DNA of 11,531 nt from Bacteroidetes bacterium UBA6183 (GTDB lineage: Bacteria; Bacteroidota; Bacteroidia; UKL13-3), in the NCBI GenBank assembly GCA_002422865.1, contig DITN01000006.1, forward strand, positions 23,082 to 34,612, in the 5' to 3' direction. Shown here piece after piece: positions 1-7,100 of the stretch (the stretch's first letter is position 1; every line of letters begins with the position of its first letter). Below the pieces are notes generated by a model. It was not told where the DNA came from, did no database searches, and worked only from the letters and a program-made list of their open reading frames with translations. The position numbers and the translations under genes were made by a program.

Positions 1-1
1 A

Positions 2-325
2 AAGAACCACAAACAATCGCGTTTGTTGTTTATTAACGAGGCTAAAAAGTTATACCAAAAAGAGTTTATCAAGTGGTTTAAACTTACAGCCGAAATAAAC
101 CCTGTGCTGCGTTGGTTCCGTCAAACCGAATTAAACATACCAACTTTGTATGTAATGGGCGAGGAAGATTATATGTTTTTACCCTATGTAAAACAGGTTG
201 TTGCTAACCACATAAAATCTTCTGAATTGTTTATTATACAAAACTGTGGCCATGTGGTTAATGTAGAACAAGCTGTAATTTTTAACCAAAAAGTTATTGG
301 CTATTTAAGAGGGGAAAGTAAATAA
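2..325 (+). CDS. Alpha/beta hydrolase, C-terminal part (5' end outside the window)
   Basis: The frame is open from the left edge, so the gene begins upstream and only about 107 C-terminal residues are seen. The segment PTLYVMGEEDYMFLP looks like the strand and loop carrying the catalytic acid of the alpha/beta-hydrolase fold. NCGHVVNVEQ about 40 residues later has the typical context of the catalytic histidine near the C-terminus. The nucleophile elbow (usually GxSxG) would lie upstream of the window, so the full triad cannot be confirmed. The substrate cannot be told: esterases, lipases, haloperoxidase-like and MhpC-like enzymes all end this way. A TTG at 23 could be read as a start but is far too late for the fold. 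The stop TAA at 323-325 lies inside a small palindrome that also encodes the stop of the opposing frame. Confidence 0.8.
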   Translation, partial: KNHKQSRLLFINEAKKLYQKEFIKWFKLTAEINPVLRWFRQTELNIPTLYVMGEEDYMFLPYVKQVVANHIKSSELFIIQNCGHVVNVEQAVIFNQKVIGYLRGESK

Positions 326-328
326 AGT

Positions 329-646
329 TTATTGTCCTTCCAGTTGTTCAACCAAGTGATAGCTTCTTTTCTTACCATCAATCTCTATCTCTACACAGGG
401 TTGTGTTTGTGTGATCTCTTTGCGTTTAAATTCACCTTTTTTGTCATAAACATAGGTGGTAACATTACATAATGTTCCATCAGCACTGCAATACGTTTCT
501 TGGTGTATTTTATTGCCGGGTTGATGGTAGGATATACTGTAAAATCGCTTGTCGTAAAGTTGAGTTTCGAAATGTGTTTTTTGCTTGAAAGCGTTATACC
601 TCTCGGTATACAAATATTCCGGACAATAATCGGTAAACCTCCTGTA
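329..646 (-). pseudogene. Probable 3' remnant of a paralogue of the adjacent secreted protein gene
   Basis: This stretch stays open in the same frame as the upstream gene, directly after its TAA stop at 649-647, for 105 sense codons. It has no ATG near its 5' end; the only candidate start is a TTG at 613, without a convincing ribosome binding site. The translation looks like real protein (residues such as KRFYSISYHQPGNK, DGTLCNVTTYVYDKKGEF, PCVEIEIDGKKRSYHLVEQL). Its Cys- and Lys-rich end recalls the tail of the 887-residue protein upstream (QTCYS...CIIRKLIDGKWIE). Bases 602-613 plus 629-637 match bases 683-703 inside the preceding gene at 20 of 21 positions, interrupted by 15 in-frame bases. 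This suggests a duplicated segment, and the tail may have been left after recombination between tandem copies. Alternatives are a nonsense-broken C-terminal domain of the upstream gene, or a small TTG-started gene. Confidence 0.5.
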
Positions 647-1486
647 TTATCTGATGTCACCATCATCAAAACGACTAATGTACTCGGCATACAAATCGGT
701 AAAATGGCTATAGAAATATTCGTTTTTAATCGAAAAACTGTCGGGTGGAAGATCTGTAATATGATGGCAAGTAGTGTCGGTAGTTATTTGGGGTAAATTT
801 TTTGATAAATAGAAGTACCTGTGGCTATCTGTTTTAATGTAGTATGTTTTGCGTTCTATAGTTACTATGGTGTCTTTACTTCGTTTAATTTTTAAATCAA
901 TCATTTGGGTAATTTGACCATTGGTAGGCATGGCTAATTTGCCATTTATGGGAATGTCTTTATCAAAGTCGTTATAATAGGTATAAATACTATCTCCTAA
1001 CAACATTCCTTGTGGGTTGTAAGTAACGTTTACTTTGTAAAGCCCCGAAAACAATGGAACGCCAAAGCTATGATGCGAAGCATTTTGTGTGTGGTAATTG
1101 TAATAGTTTTCAAAATCATTCAGGTAAATAGCAACAACAACCTGCTCTTGTGGCTTTAAATATTTAATTTTAACAGTACCGGTATCATGTACCATCATGT
1201 TTAGCATTTTGTTTTCGGTGTATCTTAAAAGTAAGGTGTTGTTTGCTTTGTCGTATGCGTTTAAATAAAACAATTTTTGTCCCACATTCTGGGTATGAGG
1301 CAGCAGTACGGGGTAAGTATTCTCTTTACTGGTATTGGTTATGGTGATGTTAAATGTAATTTTTTCACCCTCGTAATAACTATCCTTATCCGTACTTAAA
1401 ACAAAACTTACCGGGTGGTACTTTAAATTGGCCCAAGCCAACAGATTTGTGAAACACAAGAAAATTAGTATGTTTATTCTTATCAT
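647..1486 (-). CDS. Exported protein with probable Ig-like domain, unknown function
   Basis: I do not recognise a named family. The 279-residue product begins with a hydrophobic signal sequence (MIRINILIFLCFTNLLAWA), so it should be exported. Residues about 24-60 (FVLSTDKDSYYEGEKITFNI followed by TITNTSKE) look like a bacterial Ig-like beta-sandwich. SGLYKVNVTYNP at about 147-158 resembles the closing strand of such a domain. The remainder is rich in Tyr, Asp and Thr, with no catalytic motif visible. The ATG at 1486 is preferred over an in-frame TTG at 1501. It lies one base after the upstream stop (TAATATG), puts the signal peptide at the N-terminus, and has GGAG 9 bases before it inside the end of the upstream gene. 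It is therefore likely translationally coupled to the 887-residue protein. The stop at 649-647 is followed by more in-frame coding-like sequence. Confidence 0.7.
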   Translation of the reverse strand: MIRINILIFLCFTNLLAWANLKYHPVSFVLSTDKDSYYEGEKITFNITITNTSKENTYPVLLPHTQNVGQKLFYLNAYDKANNTLLLRYTENKMLNMMVHDTGTVKIKYLKPQEQVVVAIYLNDFENYYNYHTQNASHHSFGVPLFSGLYKVNVTYNPQGMLLGDSIYTYYNDFDKDIPINGKLAMPTNGQITQMIDLKIKRSKDTIVTIERKTYYIKTDSHRYFYLSKNLPQITTDTTCHHITDLPPDSFSIKNEYFYSHFTDLYAEYISRFDDGDIR

Positions 1487-1487
1487 A

Positions 1488-4151
1488 TTATTCAGCTCCA
1501 AATATTTCTGTTTCTATCCATTTGCCATCAATCAATTTACGAATAATACAGCGTTGACTTTCTGACATTGGGTATTTTGAATAACAAGTTTGTTCTTGAT
1601 ACAATATCATTTTCTTTTCTGTAAAACTCCACTGGTAATAATATGTTTTCCAGGTAAGTGCATCAGCTTTTACACGGTAATAACCATCAAGTTTACGTTC
1701 ATGTTTGTTAAGGTTGAAAACCTCAAATTTGCTTAATAAGGTATCTTTTTCAAACGATTCCTTTTTGGGATTGTAGATAAATACATCCCAATAGTAAGTG
1801 TTTTTCGGGCTTTGTTGCCTAAAGTCTTCGTGGCCATCAAAGTTGTAATCGCCATATTCTTTTTTAATTTCAGTTTCTAATTTTCCATAGGCGCTTCGTA
1901 TCCCTTTTCTGTTGCCATTTTTATAAATGCTCTCCTCAATAAAAGGTGGTTTTGAAAGATCTTTATCTTGAATGGTGATGGTTAAGGTGTCATTTCTCAA
2001 AAACAGGTATCTGGTGAGGTTAGATTCCACAATTTTTCCTTTCCATATTTTTTGATTGGGTATAAATTCGGTTTCAGTAGAAGTTGAGAATAAGCCATCT
2101 TCATAAAATTGTTGTACCTCTTTTTCGGGATTAAATAACAGATACGAATAACTACCATTGGCACTATTACTTTTATACATTCTAATATCCGGGTAACCAT
2201 CAAAATTATAATCTGCAATTTCTAAACTATCTAACCAATGCGGTACTTCCTTTAAATAATTACCATGCATTTCAAAGTGGCCAACCCTTCGTTCTTTTTG
2301 GTAAATGTTTAAGATTTTTACATAAGAACCCTTTTCGCCACTGGGTTTATAATCCTCGGGATTAAACTCTATTTCAAACCTAAAAGGACCAACGGTTTTA
2401 AAGAGCAAGTTGTTTTTTTGAATTTTTACTGCCAAAGTATCGCCCTCGTATATTCTTTTTTGATTGATGTATTTGGCTTTAGCAGTAACGGCAGTGCCAC
2501 CTCCGTACGTATTGGTTGTAACAATTAAATTTTCTAACGCCTCACCTTCAAATTGCAGCGTTTCCATGTAATATTGGTATGGACTGTTCCAAGGATAACC
2601 CAAATACTCTTTTCTTTCGGTGTTGCCTTTGGCAATTTTTTGTGCGAAATCAATGGTTAGTCCTAGTAATTCTGAAAGCGTTTTTTCAATAATAAATGTA
2701 TTGCGTTTTTTATGATAAATGTAGTAAGTGTGTTTACCCGAAAGTCTGTTGTTACATACACTAAAATCGGGAAAACCATCAAAATTGTAGTCGGCAATTT
2801 GCAAAGAATCTGAGCAACCACTCATCTCTTTAAGCTTATTACCTACAGCCACCATGCTAAATATTTGCTTTGTTGAATTGGCATGGTAAATGCTAATTTT
2901 ATTTGCATAGTAGCCTTTTTCTGCCGGCAATACAACTCCTTTACAGTTCTTCTCTAAAACAAATTTAAATGGAGTAACATGGTAAACCACTTCATTGTTG
3001 GCGAGTAACTTCTCTTGTTGCTCATAGGCCATTTCAGAAATAGGAGTGAGCGTATAATTTTCGTATTTGTAATAATTTGTTTTGTCTTCAGCTCTTAATC
3101 CATCTTTAGTGTGTAGGTACTGTCTGTAAAATTCTTTTACATATTTAGTAGCTGTTCCGCTCACATAATAGCGTGATTGAAAGTCCAGGTTTTCGTTGGT
3201 CTTGTTGATGTCCTTAGCCGGACTGTCGGTAGCATAAAACGCAAGTTTATCACCAATAAAAGATTTACTTTTAAAGTTAAATTCAATTTTATCGAAGCTG
3301 TTTAACAAGGGGTCTTCAATAAAAAATTTGCGTTGTTTATCAAAAACAAAATAGTTTGCCTTTTGCTCATCTGCTTGTGTAAACCTGAAATCAGGTAAGC
3401 CATCAAAATTATAATCTTCAACTTCAAAGTTGTTCGACAACTCGTTGTTTTTTTCGCCACTTTTAAAAGTAAACACCCGATTAAATAATACAGCACTATC
3501 AGGGTCTAAAACAATTAACGATTCACAGTAACAGTTTTTACACTCCGGGCATGGAGCCAGAGGCGACTTATCGTAAATAAATGTGTATCCGCTCATTTTT
3601 TTGGTGGTCACAAATTTGCTTCGGTCAACAAATGGATCAAGTTCAATAACCAAAGGAAGATATTCTGCAATAAATTGCTTATCATCAGGATAACCACATA
3701 AACCTTGGATGTGCTCCGGTTTTACATAAACAATTTTAGTATTAAATTTACCTCCGTTAGCTTCTCCATCAATGTCTTCAATGATGATGTATCGACCTTT
3801 TTTAGCTCTTCCTTTATATGATGTTAATAAGATATAATCTTGTCCAGCCTGAATAAAATGCCTTTTGTGTTCTTCTCTTATCTTTAAATGATCTGTTTTA
3901 GTAGGACTTGGGTTTTGCCAAAATTCAGCAGTATCTATGTAACTGCTCTTGTATTTATTGTTTTTGTATACGTGCTTATTAACTAATAAAGGTTTGCCAT
4001 TTTCATTTAGCAAAACAATACGAAGACCTTTTATTAGTTTATTATTTTGATCCAAGGGGCGCACACCAATAAGTGCAGTATGATCGTAACCGCAATGTTG
4101 AGCGCTTACCGTAATACTGTTTAATAATATGATGAATAGAATTATTCGCAT
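1488..4151 (-). CDS. Large exported repeat protein with XAC2610/FG-GAP-like DYNFDG motifs
   Basis: The 887-residue product has a clear signal peptide (MRIILFIILLNSITVSAQ). A conserved-looking N-terminal part, about 20-170, may hold a carboxypeptidase-regulatory-like beta domain (RPLDQNNKLIKGLRIVLLNE). Four copies of DYNFDGxxDxR occur at about residues 246, 454, 648 and 768. Each is followed 15-25 residues later by an aromatic strand with a (Y/F)xxx(F/Y)(N/D/H)xxK pattern. Acidic DxNxDGxxD loops of this kind bind calcium in FG-GAP/VCBS-like and XAC2610-related proteins. XAC2610 of Xanthomonas is a periplasmic lysozyme-inhibiting immunity protein, but similarity here is at motif level and no function should be carried over. 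A CxxCxxCxC cluster lies at residues 201-209. The gene sits in the middle of a three-gene run, 14 bases after the membrane protein gene and 1 base before the next. The ATG start has only a weak upstream site. Confidence 0.8.
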   Translation of the reverse strand: MRIILFIILLNSITVSAQHCGYDHTALIGVRPLDQNNKLIKGLRIVLLNENGKPLLVNKHVYKNNKYKSSYIDTAEFWQNPSPTKTDHLKIREEHKRHFIQAGQDYILLTSYKGRAKKGRYIIIEDIDGEANGGKFNTKIVYVKPEHIQGLCGYPDDKQFIAEYLPLVIELDPFVDRSKFVTTKKMSGYTFIYDKSPLAPCPECKNCYCESLIVLDPDSAVLFNRVFTFKSGEKNNELSNNFEVEDYNFDGLPDFRFTQADEQKANYFVFDKQRKFFIEDPLLNSFDKIEFNFKSKSFIGDKLAFYATDSPAKDINKTNENLDFQSRYYVSGTATKYVKEFYRQYLHTKDGLRAEDKTNYYKYENYTLTPISEMAYEQQEKLLANNEVVYHVTPFKFVLEKNCKGVVLPAEKGYYANKISIYHANSTKQIFSMVAVGNKLKEMSGCSDSLQIADYNFDGFPDFSVCNNRLSGKHTYYIYHKKRNTFIIEKTLSELLGLTIDFAQKIAKGNTERKEYLGYPWNSPYQYYMETLQFEGEALENLIVTTNTYGGGTAVTAKAKYINQKRIYEGDTLAVKIQKNNLLFKTVGPFRFEIEFNPEDYKPSGEKGSYVKILNIYQKERRVGHFEMHGNYLKEVPHWLDSLEIADYNFDGYPDIRMYKSNSANGSYSYLLFNPEKEVQQFYEDGLFSTSTETEFIPNQKIWKGKIVESNLTRYLFLRNDTLTITIQDKDLSKPPFIEESIYKNGNRKGIRSAYGKLETEIKKEYGDYNFDGHEDFRQQSPKNTYYWDVFIYNPKKESFEKDTLLSKFEVFNLNKHERKLDGYYRVKADALTWKTYYYQWSFTEKKMILYQEQTCYSKYPMSESQRCIIRKLIDGKWIETEIFGAE

Positions 4152-4165
4152 TAAAAGGCTGACTG

Positions 4166-4801
4166 TTAGTTTTTAAAATTGCTGATGTCGGGTACTAAAA
4201 GTATGCCAAACATTGAAATGATTAAAACCACCGTGAAAATGATTAACAATCCTTTACACAAATAACCCATCCATTTTTGTTGATGGAGGTTTAGTTTAAA
4301 CTCTTTGTTATTAATGTGGAATCCTGCGTAGCTAAATATTGGACTAGCCACAAACAGCAGATAGTAAATGCTTTTAATCAGTTGGTCGTTAGCTCTTTCT
4401 GCTTCCATAAACTGATGGTTGAAGTAACTTAATCCCATTAAAATGAAAGAAGCAAATATTAAAGGGGATAAACTCACCAAGATTCCATCATATGCTGATG
4501 GTTTATAGTTAAACGTCAGGTAAAATAGGGCTATAAGTTGAGTGATGATTAATATTGTATTAATCAACCCAAACCTATTTAATGCACTATTAATGATGAG
4601 TTGTTCGGCCTCTAATTGGCTAATTTGTTGTTGAACCATTTGCAAGTCAGGTTTAAATGGGCTTTGGGCATAGAATTCTCGCTGGGTATATTGTTCAAGT
4701 AAACGTATTGAAAAATGATTGTTCCTATTGGTGTTACTCAGATACAGGTTTGTGCTAAGTGTCAATCCGAGGATCATCATTATTAATAAATTTACTTTCA
4801 T
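4166..4801 (-). CDS. Polytopic membrane protein of unknown function
   Basis: The 211-residue product is mostly hydrophobic and matches no family I recognise. Predicted membrane segments lie at about 4-21, 78-98, 105-127, 144-162 and 178-203. Residues 22-77 form a polar, Gln- and Glu-rich, probably helical stretch (MVQQQISQLEAEQL) that would face one side of the membrane. The layout of a first helix, a soluble helical segment and a cluster of helices suggests an inner-membrane protein with one extracytoplasmic or cytoplasmic loop. The frame is open upstream, with an ATG at 4894 and a GTG at 4906. The ATG at 4801 is chosen because it begins right at the first hydrophobic helix and has an A-rich AAAAGAA stretch just before it. 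It is first in the run that continues, 14 bases downstream, with the large repeat protein, so it may help anchor or export that protein. That link is inference from position only. Confidence 0.65.
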   Translation of the reverse strand: MKVNLLIMMILGLTLSTNLYLSNTNRNNHFSIRLLEQYTQREFYAQSPFKPDLQMVQQQISQLEAEQLIINSALNRFGLINTILIITQLIALFYLTFNYKPSAYDGILVSLSPLIFASFILMGLSYFNHQFMEAERANDQLIKSIYYLLFVASPIFSYAGFHINNKEFKLNLHQQKWMGYLCKGLLIIFTVVLIISMFGILLVPDISNFKN

Positions 4802-4950
4802 TTCTTTTGATGAACGATTGGTGTTTGATTGTAGTGTAAAGTTAGTAATAAATCCGATTGGCATTTTAATTGAATTTAACTGTACTAAAACCATCAAAAT
4901 GTTCACTAATGCACACTTCTACATACAATCAACACCTTACTACCTATTAA

Positions 4951-4969
4951 TGGGTTTGTTTTAAACCCA
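4951..4969. promoter_or_regulatory. Inverted repeat TGGGTTT-N5-AAACCCA over the -33 region of lhgO
   Basis: A perfect 7-base inverted repeat with a 5-base spacer lies 23 bases before the lhgO start. It covers the TTTG that would serve as the -33 promoter element. That position fits an operator for a repressor, but the sequence could also just be a chance palindrome in AT-rich DNA. Confidence 0.35.
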
Positions 4970-4985
4970 CATTATGTAATCTTTG
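4955..4985 (+). promoter_or_regulatory. Candidate Bacteroidota-type promoter for lhgO
   Basis: TTTG at 4955-4958 is followed after 19 bases by AATCTTTG at 4978-4985. This fits the Bacteroidota pattern TTTG-N19-21-TAnnTTTG with one mismatch (A for T at the first position). Transcription would begin at about 4990-4992, on or next to the ATG at 4992, giving a leaderless or nearly leaderless mRNA. It also argues against the TTG at 4983 as a start, since that TTG is part of the promoter element. Confidence 0.45.
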
Positions 4986-4991
4986 CACATC

Positions 4992-6191
4992 ATGAAATAC
5001 GATTACGTAATTGTTGGAGGGGGCATAGTAGGACTGGCCTCAGCATATCATATATTAAAACAGCATAAAGGTGCAAAGTTGGCGTTGTTAGAAAAAGAAT
5101 CTGCTGTGGCGGCCCATCAAACCGGACATAATAGTGGTGTTATACACTCGGGTATTTATTACAAGCCCGGAAGTTTAAAAGCACAAAACTGCATTGATGG
5201 CTACAACATGATGGTTGATTTTTGTAAAGAGTACGGTATCAAATTCGACTTGTGTGGTAAGTTAATTGTGGCGGTTGATGACAGTGAATTGCCTGAATTA
5301 GAAAAGCTTTACAATCGTGGACACGAAAACGGTTTAACCAAAATTACCTACGTAAACAAAGAACAAATTGCCGATTACGAGCCACATTTAAACGGGGTAA
5401 AAGCCATACACGTGCCCTACACAGGTATTATAGATTATACTGAAGTGTGCGAGAAATTGGCCGAGTTGGTTACGCAAATGGGTGGTGAAATTTACTTGAA
5501 CCATAAAGCAGAAGATATTCTTGTTGAGCAGGATGATATGCAAATAATCACTCCATTAAAAACATTTACCACAAGCATGTTGGTGAATTGTGCCGGCTTG
5601 TATTGCGATAAAGTAGCCGAACTTGCAGGAGAAGAAACCGACACTAAAATTATTCCGTTTAGGGGAGAGTACTACATGCTGAAGCCTGAAAAAAGGCACT
5701 TGGTAAAGAATCTAATTTACCCGGTACCTGACCCTAACTTCCCATTTTTAGGCGTACACTTCACACGTATGATACATGGTGATGTAGAGGCCGGACCAAA
5801 TGCGGTGTTTGCATTTAAACGCGAAGGTTACCACAAAAGTGATGTTGATTTAGAAGAAATGTTTGAGTCGTTGGCTTGGCCTGGATTCCAGAAAGTAGCC
5901 GCCAAATATTGGAAAACAGGCATAGGTGAGTTTTACCGCTCGTTTAGTAAAGCTGCATTTACAAAGGCCTTACAACGTTTGATACCGGAAGTACAAGAAG
6001 ATGATTTGATTCCGGCAGAAGCAGGAGTTCGTGCTCAGGCATGCGACCGCACCGGTGGTTTGTTAGATGATTTTAAAATTATTGAAAGAGCAAATGCCAT
6101 TCATGTGTTAAACGCACCATCACCGGCTGCAACTTCATCATTAAGCATTGGTAAAACCATAGCCGCATTGGCTGTAAAACAACATCATTAA
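4992..6191 (+). CDS. lhgO: L-2-hydroxyglutarate oxidase (FAD-dependent)
   Basis: The 399-residue product belongs to the DAO/GlpO-like FAD oxidoreductases and matches LhgO/L2HGDH in its signature sequences. Known members oxidise L-2-hydroxyglutarate to 2-oxoglutarate, at the inner membrane in E. coli, with electrons passed to the quinone pool. The dinucleotide-binding GxGxxG is at G9-G11-G14, with the strand-2 acidic residue at E34. The family-typical HQTGHNSGVIHSGIYYKPGS runs from residue 42. The C-terminal FAD contact region has EAGVRAQACDRTGG and NAPSPAATSSLSIGK. Length is close to the usual 400-420 residues. The ATG at 4992 is chosen because it directly precedes the first beta strand and the TTG at 4983 lies in the promoter. 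A thioesterase gene follows after one base, so the two are cotranscribed. General DAO-family oxidase is the fallback call. Confidence 0.9.
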   Translation: MKYDYVIVGGGIVGLASAYHILKQHKGAKLALLEKESAVAAHQTGHNSGVIHSGIYYKPGSLKAQNCIDGYNMMVDFCKEYGIKFDLCGKLIVAVDDSELPELEKLYNRGHENGLTKITYVNKEQIADYEPHLNGVKAIHVPYTGIIDYTEVCEKLAELVTQMGGEIYLNHKAEDILVEQDDMQIITPLKTFTTSMLVNCAGLYCDKVAELAGEETDTKIIPFRGEYYMLKPEKRHLVKNLIYPVPDPNFPFLGVHFTRMIHGDVEAGPNAVFAFKREGYHKSDVDLEEMFESLAWPGFQKVAAKYWKTGIGEFYRSFSKAAFTKALQRLIPEVQEDDLIPAEAGVRAQACDRTGGLLDDFKIIERANAIHVLNAPSPAATSSLSIGKTIAALAVKQHH

Positions 6192-6192
6192 T

Positions 6193-6609
6193 ATGTTTAC
6201 GGCACAAACACAAATACGCGTTCGTTATGGCGAAACTGATCAAATGGGCGTGGTGTATCATGGTAATTATGCATTGTATTTTGAAATTGCACGTACCGAA
6301 GCGCTGAGGCAAATTGATGTAACGTATCGCAGTTTGGAAGAAAACGGTATCATGATGCCGGTGGTAAACCTAACCATGAACTATAAAAAATCGGCTAGGT
6401 ATGATGATTTATTAACCATAAAAGCCATGTTTAAAACCATGCCTACGGTTAAAGCCATCATCGATTATGAAGTGTACAACGAAGACAACGAGTTGCTTTG
6501 TACCGGCCAAACCACTCTGGTTTTCGTTGATATGAAAACCAACAAAGTAACCCGTTGTCCTAAAATATTGATAGATAAGTTTGCACCGTTTTTTGAAGAT
6601 GGATGTTAG
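6193..6609 (+). CDS. Acyl-CoA thioesterase, hot-dog fold (YbgC/FadM/4HBT family)
   Basis: The 138-residue product is a complete single hot-dog domain that would hydrolyse acyl-CoA thioesters in the cytoplasm. The family signature is at the N-terminus: RVRYGETDQMGVVYHGNYALYFEIAR begins at residue 9 in this pattern, with the catalytic aspartate at D16 and the HGNYLxYFE-like helix start at residues 23-30. The rest alternates beta strands as expected (VVNLTMNYKKSARYDD, LLCTGQTTLVFVD). YbgC proteins are linked to Tol-Pal in proteobacteria, but here the partner is lhgO, whose stop is one base upstream (TAATATG). Coupled translation is likely, as no Shine-Dalgarno is visible. The chain length of the substrate cannot be told. 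The last codons and the TAG stop (GGATGTTAGATGCTGG) blend into repeat-like sequence downstream, so the natural C-terminus may have been altered. Confidence 0.88.
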   Translation: MFTAQTQIRVRYGETDQMGVVYHGNYALYFEIARTEALRQIDVTYRSLEENGIMMPVVNLTMNYKKSARYDDLLTIKAMFKTMPTVKAIIDYEVYNEDNELLCTGQTTLVFVDMKTNKVTRCPKILIDKFAPFFEDGC

Positions 6610-6755
6610 ATGCTGGAAGTTTGAAGTTGCCATCCTTCGCTAAAGCTTCGGATGATGAAAGATAAAGCTACTTCGAGTTTGCTTTGGGCTGGATGTGCGG
6701 TTGGGCAAGTATCGAGAAGTGGAGAATGGAAATAAATCATCGACCGAAAGTTAAT

Positions 6756-6793
6756 CAATCGTCCTCCTTTGAAGGAGGATAAGAGGAGGATGT
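6756..6793 (+). repeat. 38-base hairpin repeat, copy 1
   Basis: This copy matches the one at 6897-6934 at 34 of 38 positions. Its core is an inverted repeat, TCCTCCTT-TG-AAGGAGGA at 6762-6779, followed by GATAAGAGGAGGATGT. Two of the four differences between copies are a paired change that keeps the stem (C-G here, T-A in the other copy). Confidence 0.8.
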
Positions 6794-6896
6794 AATGTCG
6801 AACATCGAAGTGTTGATTTGCGTTAACAATGAACTAAACTTCAAAAAAGTAAGTAACAAATAGAATTTGAAAATCAATCAACATACAAACGAAAAG

Positions 6897-6934
6897 CAAT
6901 CGTCTTCCTTTGAAGGAAGATAAGAGATGGATGT
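6897..6934 (+). repeat. 38-base hairpin repeat, copy 2
   Basis: This is the second copy of the element at 6756-6793. The stem TCTTCCTT-TG-AAGGAAGA is at 6903-6920, with T905 pairing A918 where copy 1 has C-G. The other two differences fall in the tail (GAGATGG against GAGGAGG). Both copies have the same orientation, with starts 141 bases apart. Confidence 0.8.
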
Positions 6935-7100
6935 CAATACAAATTAGCTACGCTGAACTGCGTTTCGAAGAGGGAATTAATATCGAATGATGAGTAATGA
7001 ATAATGAATTACGAATTGAGCAAGAAACTTAAAAATGGAAAGATAATCTCCAAACAATAAACCGTAAACGACAAACTAACAACAAATCAACCAACAACCA

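Larger units (their letters stand above)
6610..7100. other. Gene-free 491-base stretch of small repeats
   Basis: No convincing coding frame or RNA gene was found. The stretch appears to be a mosaic of short elements. These are a CATCC...GGATG imperfect inverted repeat at 6631-6654, the two hairpin repeats listed separately, low-complexity runs such as ATGATGAGTAATGAATAATGAA near 6987-7010, and an A/C-rich, SD-free leader before 7101. The one short ATG frame, at 6727-6783, runs straight through a hairpin repeat and looks spurious. A promoter for the downstream gene is expected here, but no clear TTTG/TAnnTTTG pair was found. Confidence 0.6.

Noticed and set aside
321..333. AATAAAgTTTATT palindrome between the convergent hydrolase and remnant
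   Set aside because: Only A/T pairs with a one-base centre; it simply holds the two opposing stop codons.
391..690. An open frame on the minus strand overlapping the end of the Ig-like gene and the remnant
   Set aside because: Its translation has no protein-like pattern, whereas the frame 329-646 continues the style of the upstream gene.
4837..4844. TAAAGTTA as a minus-strand -7 element (TAACTTTA) for the membrane-protein operon
   Set aside because: One mismatch to TAnnTTTG and no -33 TTTG at the right distance; too weak to list.
6727..6783. An 18-codon ATG reading frame in the repeat region
   Set aside because: It runs through the hairpin repeat and has no start signal; probably spurious.
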